Assembly (NCBI GenBank): GCA_017399225.1
Contig: JAFQEB010000102.1
Coordinates: 1-6,672 of the forward strand
Direction of reading: 5' to 3'
Length of the DNA: 6,672 bases
DNA from: Clostridia bacterium
GTDB lineage: Bacteria; Bacillota_A; Clostridia; Christensenellales; Aristaeellaceae
Under the pieces are notes generated by a model that did not search any database, was not told the origin of the DNA, and worked only from the letters and a program-made list of their open reading frames with translations. The translations under genes were made by a program, and so were the position numbers. Positions 1 to 4,775 of the stretch are shown here, one piece after another. The first letter of the stretch is position 1; each line of letters begins with the position of its first letter.

Positions 1-45
1 AAGTACTTGGCTGGACACGGCCCGGGAGGATAGGTCGCTGCCGGT
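1..45 (+). rRNA. rrf: 5S ribosomal RNA, 3' end (partial)
   Basis: The first bases resemble the 3' third of a bacterial 5S rRNA: a helix IV/V region (AGTACTTGG ... CCCGGGAGGATAGG) followed by the GTCGCTGCCGG 3' strand that would pair with the missing 5' end. The 5' two thirds lie outside the window. A terminator follows directly at 53-80, as expected at the end of an rRNA operon. The exact 3' end is uncertain by a few bases. This was judged by eye, without a covariance-model score. Confidence 0.75.
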
Positions 46-52
46 TCCCCTT

Positions 53-80
53 AAAGCATCTCGCTCAGAGGTGCTTTTTT
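53..80 (+). terminator. Intrinsic terminator of the rRNA operon
   Basis: AAAGCATCT (53-61) pairs with AGGTGCTTT (69-77), nine pairs with one T-G wobble, around a 7-base loop. A run of T (75-80) follows, then CTTTTTC. It sits a few bases after the 5S end, so it most likely ends the rRNA transcript. Confidence 0.85.
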
Positions 81-85
81 CTTTT

Positions 86-345
86 TCATTCCCCAATGGT
101 ATGCCCAAATAAGCCGCAGCCGCTGCGTCGCGGCGCATCTGTCATGCGCCGTGACTCCTTCACCGGGGCCAACGCCGCGCGGTAGCGCCAAAATGGGGCG
201 ACGCCCCCCTGACAGTCGGGCTCAGGTCGGAGGGCGAGCCTTTGGTTTCTGCTTCCGGAACGGCGGGTAGACCCCAACCGCTGCGTCACAGCGCGTCGCG
301 GCGGCTGATAGCCGCCCTGCGGCAGAGAAGGCTGCCGTATGCGGG
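86..345. repeat. GC-rich hairpin-rich intergenic spacer, no convincing gene
   Basis: This stretch carries several short perfect inverted repeats: 131-138 with 144-151 (loop 5), 279-283 with 289-293, 300-306 with 310-316 (loop 3), and 320-325 with 332-337. The 11-mer GCGTCGCGGCG occurs twice (125-135 and 293-303), so part of the spacer is internally duplicated. A 67-codon reverse-strand frame (86-289) has a composition dominated by Arg, Pro and Gly, lacks a ribosome site and resembles no family I know, so I do not call it a gene. The hairpins suggest a dispersed intergenic repeat or remnants of one. That reading rests on structure only, since copies elsewhere in the genome cannot be seen. Confidence 0.45.
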
Positions 346-390
346 GAAGAAATGAACGTAAAGAAATTAACGATAAAAATTAAAAAAAGG

Positions 391-419
391 TTGACAAACG
401 TAAATAGCTGTGCTAAGAT
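391..419 (+). promoter_or_regulatory. Sigma-A type promoter of the DUF2975 gene
   Basis: TTGACA (391-396), a 17-base spacer and TAAGAT (414-419) preceded by TGC (411-413, extended -10). It lies in an AT-rich island (about 350-430) within GC-rich DNA, including an A-tract upstream of the -35 that could act as an UP element. The start of transcription is expected near 426, giving a leader of about 24 bases to the ATG at 450. Confidence 0.85.
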
Positions 420-449
420 GTATCCATCAAAGAAAAGGAGGAACTCCTG

Positions 450-1061
450 ATGGATAAGCTTACTTCTACCGCCCGCACGATCGACATTGTTTTTAAGATC
501 GCTGAGATCATGCTCAAGATCGCCTTTGTTGCCTGCCTGGTTTGCATCGGGATCGCCGCTGTCGGCAAGGTGTTCAATCTGCCGGATGAGATGATCGGCA
601 GCGTTGAGCAGCTGCTGGAGTTCGGCCCGCTGACCCTCCATGTGGCTGAGGATTATATGCCCGGCTTTGACGGTATGCTGCTCCAGGCGGTGATGATGCT
701 GGCGCTGGGTGCTGTGGCCAGCTTCATCGGTATCCTGTGCGTGAAGACAATCCGCGCCATCCTCGCCCCGATGAAGGAAGGCAAGCCCTTTGCCAGCGAG
801 ACCAGCGGGAATCTGCGCAGGCTCGGCTGGCTGAGCCTGATCCTCGGCGTGGCGGTGCAGGTGATGGAGGCCGTCAGCCTGTTCACGGTGTTCGCCATGC
901 AGCACGTGGAGGAGCTGCTCATCAGCGAGAAGATCAGCCATGTGGATGTGAACCTCTCCTTTGACCCCAGCTTTCTGATCGTTCCGGCGGTGTTCTTCCT
1001 GCTGAGCTATGTATTCAAGTACGGCGAGCAGCTGCAGACCCTCTCCGACGAGACGCTGTGA
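450..1061 (+). CDS. DUF2975-family integral membrane protein
   Basis: A 203-residue protein with four hydrophobic stretches at about 18-40, 76-98, 124-150 and 172-190, so an integral membrane protein. The segment PMKEGKPF (107-114) after the second helix and the C-terminal FKYGEQLQTLSDETL (189-203) match what I know of the DUF2975 family, as do its length and four-helix layout. The molecular function of this family is not established. The ATG at 450 has an AAGGAGG ribosome site (435-441) at 8 bases and lies just after a strong promoter. A small Cro/C1-type regulator gene follows 104 bases downstream; DUF2975 proteins are commonly paired with YozG-like regulators, so the two probably act together. 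By analogy the regulator may control this gene, but no operator is proven. Confidence 0.85.
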   Translation: MDKLTSTARTIDIVFKIAEIMLKIAFVACLVCIGIAAVGKVFNLPDEMIGSVEQLLEFGPLTLHVAEDYMPGFDGMLLQAVMMLALGAVASFIGILCVKTIRAILAPMKEGKPFASETSGNLRRLGWLSLILGVAVQVMEAVSLFTVFAMQHVEELLISEKISHVDVNLSFDPSFLIVPAVFFLLSYVFKYGEQLQTLSDETL

Positions 1062-1066
1062 AAGGC

Positions 1067-1146
1067 CGGGCGATTGCCCGACGAATGAGTGTGATTGCCT
1101 GCAATCACCGAAGTGTAGCCAGAGCCAGCCTTGTGGGGGCGCTGGC
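1067..1146 (+). other. Three consecutive hairpins between the DUF2975 and regulator genes
   Basis: The 104-base gap contains CGGGC-GATT-GCCCG (1067-1080), GTGATTGC-CT-GCAATCAC (1091-1108, eight perfect pairs, in practice seven with a 4-base loop) and GCCAGC (1124-1129) with GCTGGC (1141-1146). None is followed by a T-run, so they are not ordinary terminators. They could set RNA stability or the ratio of the two products. The role is inferred. Confidence 0.5.
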
Positions 1147-1165
1147 CGAATAAGGAGGTACCGAT

Positions 1166-1378
1166 ATGCCGATAATCCTGCGGCTTGACCGGATGATGGC
1201 CGACCGGAAAATGTCCCTGAACGAGCTGAGCGAGCGGGTCGGCGTGGCGAACGTCAACCTGTCCAAGCTCAAGAACGGGCACGTCAGCGCGATCCGCTTT
1301 TCTACCCTGGAGGCCATCTGTGACGTGCTGGACTGCCAGCCGGGCGATATTCTGGAGTACCAGCGGCCCAAGGAGTAA
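1166..1378 (+). CDS. Small YozG-like Cro/C1-type transcriptional regulator
   Basis: A 70-residue protein that is almost entirely one helix-turn-helix domain. Helices are expected at about 5-14, 17-24 (LNELSERVG), 28-37 (recognition segment NVNLSKLKNG) and 46-56. The ending IRFSTLEAICDVLDCQPGDI (43-62) is typical of the short YozG-like branch of Cro/C1 regulators, whose members bind DNA as dimers. The ATG at 1166 follows AAGGAGG (1152-1158) at 7 bases. The gene lies downstream of the DUF2975 gene on the same strand with no promoter evident between them, so co-transcription from 391 is likely, and a terminator follows within 7 bases of the stop. Autoregulation of the pair is plausible from the family's habits but is inferred. 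Confidence 0.9.
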   Translation: MPIILRLDRMMADRKMSLNELSERVGVANVNLSKLKNGHVSAIRFSTLEAICDVLDCQPGDILEYQRPKE

Positions 1379-1384
1379 ATGTTG

Positions 1385-1419
1385 AGCCCTCCGCATGTTT
1401 TTCTCATGCGGAGGGCTTT
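1385..1419 (+). terminator. Terminator after the regulator gene
   Basis: AGCCCTCCGCATG (1385-1397) pairs perfectly with CATGCGGAGGGCT (1405-1417), 13 pairs around the loop TTTTTCT. The T-run is short (1417-1419, then GCG). It separates the convergent genes ending at 1378 and 1435 and may act on both strands, though only the forward strand has any trailing T. A nearly identical copy in opposite orientation lies at 2419-2452. Confidence 0.8.
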
Positions 1420-1434
1420 GCGTATATGGGGAGA

Positions 1435-2100
1435 TCAGCGCGTCGTGCCGCCGTGGAACCGGCATTCGTAGATCATCCGCCCGCCGAGGTAGATGGCTTC
1501 GCTGCCGGAAAACCAATCCAGCGGGCCCTGCATGAAGCAGGTATAGGTGTAATCTCCGCTGCGGTAGAGCTCCGGCCCCCGGCAGGGCATATCGGGGGTG
1601 CCGTGCAGCAGGGCTTCCTTGAGAAAATCGCCGCTGAAGGGTTCGCCCAGCACCCGGCCGGAGTAGTTCATGCACCACAGGGGCGTCCCGTCCGACCAGA
1701 CCGTCTCCCGGCCGTGGAAGCAGGAGCCGCCGAAGTAGCTGTCCCGGTAGGCAAGGGGGCCGGCTGCATAGGAATAGTCGTGGGCGCCGGGGCAGCAGGG
1801 CGTCGCTTCGGGGGCGTGGGCGGCATAGGTGGAGCGTTTGGCCTGCAGCAAAAAATCCAGGAAGGGTTCGGTATGCCTGGGGGCCTCGATGGGTGTGGCG
1901 CAGGGATCGTCCCGGACGAGCCGGTCGATGGGCGTGGAGAAGAAGTCACTCAGGGCCAGAAGGCCGGGCAATTCGGGCAGGGCCTGACCCGTCTCCCATT
2001 TGCCGATGGTCTGGCGGGATACGCCCAGGCGGGCGGCCAGCTCCTCCTGCGAAAGTCCGCGCTGGGTACGCAGCTGCGTCAGCCGTTCAGAAAAGTCCAT
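1435..2100 (-). CDS. XRE-type regulator with C-terminal DUF5680-type domain
   Basis: A 221-residue two-part protein. Residues 5-60 form a Cro/C1 helix-turn-helix (LSQEELAARLGVSRQTIGKW, 16-35), ending in the IDRLV segment usual for XRE regulators. After a Pro-rich joint, residues 78-221 match the DUF5680 pattern as I recall it: FLLQAKRSTYA (83-93), HDYSY (107-111), MNYSGRVLGEPFSGDFLKEA (144-163), SGDYTYTC (181-188) and YECRFHGG (211-218). The C-terminal domain has no known function to me; a sensor role is a guess. I chose the ATG at 2100 because AGGAGG (2113-2108) sits 7 bases upstream and the helix-turn-helix begins at once. The 55 extra codons available upstream to 2265 read through the promoter and repeat DNA and are Pro/Gly/Arg-rich. 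It converges with the YozG-like gene. Confidence 0.88.
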   Translation of the reverse strand: MDFSERLTQLRTQRGLSQEELAARLGVSRQTIGKWETGQALPELPGLLALSDFFSTPIDRLVRDDPCATPIEAPRHTEPFLDFLLQAKRSTYAAHAPEATPCCPGAHDYSYAAGPLAYRDSYFGGSCFHGRETVWSDGTPLWCMNYSGRVLGEPFSGDFLKEALLHGTPDMPCRGPELYRSGDYTYTCFMQGPLDWFSGSEAIYLGGRMIYECRFHGGTTR

Positions 2101-2119
2101 CAAAACACCTCCTGCAGGC

Positions 2120-2148
2120 AGTATAGCAGAGCATGGCCGGCCTGTCCA
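2120..2148 (-). promoter_or_regulatory. Promoter of the XRE-DUF5680 gene
   Basis: On the reverse strand: TGGACA (2148-2143), a 17-base spacer and TATACT (2125-2120). Expected transcription start is near 2113, which would place the AGGAGG ribosome site at the extreme 5' end of the message. Two perfect 8-base palindromes lie here, GGCCGGCC (2135-2142, in the spacer) and CCTGCAGG (2111-2118, at the start point), with centres 24 bases apart. They could be operators for autoregulation, which is inferred. Confidence 0.65.
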
Positions 2149-2159
2149 CCAACCGGGCT

Positions 2160-2410
2160 TGACAGGATTGCCGCGTCCGGTAGCGGGAGGAGCGATGGTG
2201 TGAGCGGCTGACGGCGGCGCCATACGCCTCCGCTTCGCTCCGGAACCTTTGCCTGTTCCGGGCAACTCCCCACTGGGGAAGGGTAAGTATGTCGTTCAGC
2301 AAAATAGCCTTCCCCTCTGGGGAAGGTGGCCGAACGAAGTGGGGCGAAGTCCCCGAAGGGAGGTCGGATGAGGTCCCTCGTCCGACGGCATTGGCGGCAG
2401 ATTGCCGCTC
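2160..2410. repeat. Mosaic intergenic repeat with a chain of hairpins
   Basis: No credible gene lies here. Inverted repeats occur one after another: CCGGAAC (2240-2246) with GTTCCGG (2255-2261); TCCCC (2267-2271) with GGGGA (2275-2279); CCTTCCCC (2308-2315) with GGGGAAGG (2319-2326); an 11-pair stem 2363-2373 with 2376-2386 (one G-T pair); and GCGGCA (2394-2399) with TGCCGC (2403-2408). A 16-base unit, TCCCC[A/T]CTGGGGAAGG, appears twice (2267-2282 and 2311-2326). The section from about 2308 to 2373 (CCTTCCCC ... GGTGGCCGAACGAAG ... GTCGGATGAGG) closely resembles an intergenic repeat I recall from Faecalibacterium-like genomes. That match is from memory and was not searched. Short Arg/Pro-rich reading frames on both strands are by-products. 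Confidence 0.65.
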
Positions 2411-2415
2411 CCGAC

Positions 2416-2452
2416 ACAAAAGCCCTCCGCATGAGGAAAACATGCGGAGGGC
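2416..2452 (-). terminator. Terminator after rubrerythrin
   Basis: Read on the reverse strand, GCCCTCCGCATG (2452-2441) pairs perfectly with CATGCGGAGGGC (2433-2422), 12 pairs around a 7-base loop, followed by TTTTGT (2421-2416). It begins 33 bases after the rubrerythrin stop codon. It matches the hairpin at 1386-1419 at 33 of 34 positions, in opposite orientation. Confidence 0.85.
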
Positions 2453-2485
2453 GCAGGTTATGTGGCGCGGATCAGGGCGGGACGA

Positions 2486-3028
2486 TCAGTAGTTCTCCGC
2501 CTTGATGGCAAAGTAGCTCTGGGGATGGTCGCACACGGGGCAGACCTCGGGGGCCTTGGGGCCGATGTGGATGTGGCCACAGTTGCCGCACTCCCAGATG
2601 GTGTCGCCGTCGCGGGAGAAGACGATGCCGCCCTCGACATTGTGAAGCAGCTTGCGGTAGCGCTCCTCGTGAGACTTCTCGATGGCGCCCACCATGCGGA
2701 ACTTGGCCGCGATCTCGGTGAAGCCCTCTGCGTCCGCCTCGTCCGCCATACGGGCGTACATGTCGGTCCACTCGAAGTTCTCGCCCTCGGCAGCGTGCTT
2801 GAGGTTCACGGCGGTATCCTGGATCTTGCCGCCCTCCAGGAGCTTGAACCACATCTTGGCGTGCTCCTTCTCGTTGTTGGCGGTGGCTTCAAACAGCTCG
2901 GCGATCTGCACATAGCCGTCCTTCTTGGCCTTGGAGGCAAAGTAGGTGTACTTGTTGCGGGCCATGGATTCGCCGGCAAAGGCCTCCAGCAGGTTCTGTT
3001 CGGTCTTGGTGCCCTTCAGGTTCAGCAT
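2486..3028 (-). CDS. rbr: Rubrerythrin (di-iron peroxidase with rubredoxin domain)
   Basis: A 180-residue cytoplasmic protein of normal length for the family. Rubrerythrin reduces hydrogen peroxide in anaerobes at a di-iron site in a four-helix bundle, with electrons arriving through a rubredoxin-like iron centre. The bundle occupies about 1-130. Expected iron ligands are all present: E20, E53 and H56 (EKEH), E83 and E86 (GENFEW), and E117 and H120 (EKSH). The C-terminal domain has C147-x-x-C150 and C163-P-V-C166, the rubredoxin Fe(Cys)4 set. The ATG at 3028 has AAAGGAGG (3044-3037) 8 bases upstream. The gene has its own promoter and terminator and is divergent from the flavin operon, so it is probably monocistronic. 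It points to an anaerobe that meets oxidative stress. Confidence 0.97.
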   Translation of the reverse strand: MLNLKGTKTEQNLLEAFAGESMARNKYTYFASKAKKDGYVQIAELFEATANNEKEHAKMWFKLLEGGKIQDTAVNLKHAAEGENFEWTDMYARMADEADAEGFTEIAAKFRMVGAIEKSHEERYRKLLHNVEGGIVFSRDGDTIWECGNCGHIHIGPKAPEVCPVCDHPQSYFAIKAENY

Positions 3029-3047
3029 ATGAAAATCCTCCTTTATG

Positions 3048-3070
3048 TGGGATGTAGTTGGATGATCCCA
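3048..3070. promoter_or_regulatory. Candidate operator at the rubrerythrin start point
   Basis: TGGGAT (3048-3053) and ATCCCA (3065-3070) form a perfect 6-base inverted repeat with an 11-base spacer. One arm abuts the -10 and the other lies inside the leader, so the pair spans the start point and would be well placed for a repressor. The message would contain only one full arm, so an RNA hairpin is unlikely. No regulator is identified. Confidence 0.35.
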
Positions 3071-3078
3071 TTATACCA
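3070..3078 (-). promoter_or_regulatory. Extended -10 promoter of rubrerythrin
   Basis: On the reverse strand TGG-TATAAT (3078-3070) is a perfect -10 with the TGn extension. No good -35 is present at 16-18 bases, as is common for extended -10 promoters. Expected start is near 3063, giving a 35-base leader. Confidence 0.75.
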
Positions 3079-3125
3079 CAGATTCGACGAAGCGAAACGA
3101 ATTCCTGCGAAAATATGGGGATTGG

Positions 3126-3154
3126 TTGACTGAATTTTTACTGCGTGCTATAAT
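3126..3154 (+). promoter_or_regulatory. Promoter of the flavin electron-transfer operon
   Basis: TTGACT (3126-3131), a 17-base spacer and a perfect TATAAT (3149-3154) preceded by TGC (3146-3148). Expected start is near 3161, with a leader of about 39 bases to the ATG at 3200. It faces away from the rubrerythrin promoter about 50 bases to the left. Confidence 0.9.
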
Positions 3155-3199
3155 ATAACCTGAATGATTGCGTCCTATTCGATGCAATGAAGGAGCTGT

Positions 3200-3571
3200 A
3201 TGGATAAGAAGAACCTGCTGATCATCGGCGGCGTGGCAGTGATGGCGCTGCTGCTGATGCTGCTCATGCCGCTCATGCCGGCCCCGGCGGTGGACGAGGA
3301 TACGGTCATCGTCCGTGTCGGGCAGGAGGAGTATGCCCGCATCCCCCTTTCCCAGCCGCAGCAGATGACCATCGAGCAGGAAAACGGCGCGGTCAACGTG
3401 CTGGAGGTCACCTCCCGGGGTATGATGATGCTGTCCTCAACCTGCGATAACCAGGTGTGCGTCCACAAGGGCGAGGTCACGCTGGAAAACTGGGAGCTCA
3501 AGGGCGGCGCGTTCGTCTACTGCGCGCCCAACCAGGTGATGCTGGAGCTGGTGGAGGCCAAGAAAGAATAA
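3200..3571 (+). CDS. NusG domain II-containing membrane-anchored protein
   Basis: A 123-residue protein: a hydrophobic anchor at about 6-27 after a lysine-containing start, then an exported domain. The pattern STCDNQVCVHKG (80-91) with C82 and C87, followed by YCAPN (107-111) with C108, matches the NusG domain II family of small exported proteins, which resembles domain II of the NusG transcription factor but has no NGN domain and no known role in transcription. The three cysteines are typical of the family and suggest a metal- or disulfide-based redox role, which is unproven. The ATG at 3200 follows AAGGAG (3190-3195) at 4 bases. It is the first gene after the promoter, 30 bases before apbE. 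Such proteins are often found beside ApbE and FMN-binding proteins, so it may belong to the same electron-transfer chain. Confidence 0.88.
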   Translation: MDKKNLLIIGGVAVMALLLMLLMPLMPAPAVDEDTVIVRVGQEEYARIPLSQPQQMTIEQENGAVNVLEVTSRGMMMLSSTCDNQVCVHKGEVTLENWELKGGAFVYCAPNQVMLELVEAKKE

Positions 3572-3601
3572 ACCGCGTACCCATGGAGGGATACGGAATA
3601 T

Positions 3602-4720
3602 ATGATGAAAAAATGCAAACGGCTGGCGGCGCTGGCGCTGTGCGCGCTGCTGCTGACGGCCTGCACGGCGCAGGAGGCCCCCGGGCCCGAAGCCGCCGGA
3701 GACGACGCGCACCGGGAGGGGCTGGTCAACTTCGGCCAGACCGGCACGGAGGATATCGCGGCGGCCACGGCCGTGCCGGATATGGAGAAAAGCACCGGCT
3801 ACGGCTGGTACTTCGATACCCTGGTGACCGTCACCTTCTACGGCGCGCCGGAGGGCATCCAGGAGGAGATGTGGGCGGCCTGCCAGCGGTATGAACAGCT
3901 GCTGAGCAAGACCATCGAGGGCAGCGACGTGTGGCGCATCAACCACGCCGGGAGCGAGCCCGTCACTGTGGACCCGGAAACCTGGGAGATCCTCCGCCGG
4001 GCCAAGGAGCTCAGCGCCCTGTCGGAGGGAGCCTTCTCCGTGACCATCGCGCCCCTGTCCGCCATGTGGGATTTCACCGGCGGTACCCGGCGGATGCCCA
4101 CCGAGGAGGAGCGCATCGCCGCGCTGCCCCTGGTGGACGACAGCGCCATCCAGCTCGGCGAGGGCTATACCGTGACCCTGCCCAAGGGGATGCAGGTCGA
4201 TCTGGGCGGCATTGCCAAGGGCTACATTGCCGATCAGGTGGCAGCGCTGCTCAGGGGCCGCGTCTTTGGCGCGATCATCTCCCTGGGGGGCAACACCTAC
4301 GTCATCGGGGACAAGCCCGACGGCAGCCGGAATACCATCGGCGTGCAGGATCCCTGGGGGGAGAACGGCGCACTGGAGGGCGTGCTCTCCACCAAGAACA
4401 TCAGCGTCGTCACCTCCGGCACCTACGAGCGCGGCTTCACGGGGGACGACGGCGTGTGGTACCACCACATCCTCGTGCCGGAGACCGGCTTGCCCGCCCG
4501 GAGCGATCTGGTCAGCGCGACGATCCTGACCCCCTCCTCCATGACGGCGGACGCCCTGGCGACGGCCTGCATCGTCATGGGCAGCGAAAAGGCCATCCAG
4601 ATGCTGGAGGCAAACGGGCTGGACGCCCTGCTCATCAGAGAGGACGGGCAGCTGGTGTACACCCAGGGCTTTGTGGAAAAGTACGATTACATGGCCTACG
4701 AGGATTTTGTGAACCGGTAA
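3602..4720 (+). CDS. apbE: FAD:protein FMN transferase (ApbE), lipoprotein
   Basis: A 372-residue lipoprotein. A basic start and hydrophobic stretch end in the lipobox LTAC with C21, so it should be anchored on the outer face of the membrane. ApbE moves FMN from FAD onto a threonine of target proteins and needs Mg2+. Family motifs are present in order: FDTLVTVTFYG (71-81), DLGGIAKGYIAD (200-211), SLGGN (227-231), TSGTYERGF (271-279), HHILVPETG (288-296) and SMTADALATACIVMG (313-327), whose D317 and T321 correspond to known metal ligands. One oddity is V292 where the family usually has Asp before Pro. The ATG at 3602 is preferred over 3605 because GGAGG (3585-3589) is already 12 bases away. 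The next gene encodes an obvious substrate with five or more target motifs. Confidence 0.96.
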   Translation: MMKKCKRLAALALCALLLTACTAQEAPGPEAAGDDAHREGLVNFGQTGTEDIAAATAVPDMEKSTGYGWYFDTLVTVTFYGAPEGIQEEMWAACQRYEQLLSKTIEGSDVWRINHAGSEPVTVDPETWEILRRAKELSALSEGAFSVTIAPLSAMWDFTGGTRRMPTEEERIAALPLVDDSAIQLGEGYTVTLPKGMQVDLGGIAKGYIADQVAALLRGRVFGAIISLGGNTYVIGDKPDGSRNTIGVQDPWGENGALEGVLSTKNISVVTSGTYERGFTGDDGVWYHHILVPETGLPARSDLVSATILTPSSMTADALATACIVMGSEKAIQMLEANGLDALLIREDGQLVYTQGFVEKYDYMAYEDFVNR

Positions 4721-4775
4721 GCGAAACCATTGGAGAATCCATTGACATATCCCCAACAACAAGGAGGCAATCAAA

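Noticed and set aside
222..941. 239-codon reverse frame opposite the DUF2975 gene
   Set aside because: The forward frame has a promoter, ribosome site, four membrane helices and a DUF2975 signature. The reverse translation is His/Gln/Asp-rich with no recognisable pattern.
2159..2164. TTGACA as a forward promoter in the repeat region
   Set aside because: No -10 at proper spacing (TAGCGG-like bases) and no gene on the forward strand downstream.
1426..2211. 261-codon forward frame opposite the XRE-DUF5680 gene
   Set aside because: The reverse-strand reading has a helix-turn-helix, DUF5680-type motifs, a ribosome site and a promoter. The forward frame is Gly/Ala-rich and has none of these.
2101..2265. 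N-terminal extension of the XRE-DUF5680 protein by 55 codons
   Set aside because: The extension crosses the predicted promoter and ribosome site and enters the intergenic repeat. The family normally starts right before the helix-turn-helix.
2462..3133. 223-codon forward frame opposite rubrerythrin
   Set aside because: Rubrerythrin on the reverse strand has all expected ligands. The forward frame has no family signal and runs across the divergent promoter region.
4742..4747. TTGACA as a -35 for a separate promoter of the multi-FMN gene
   Set aside because: At 17 bases downstream there is no -10; the position is occupied by the ribosome site. Operon transcription from 3126 explains the gene better.
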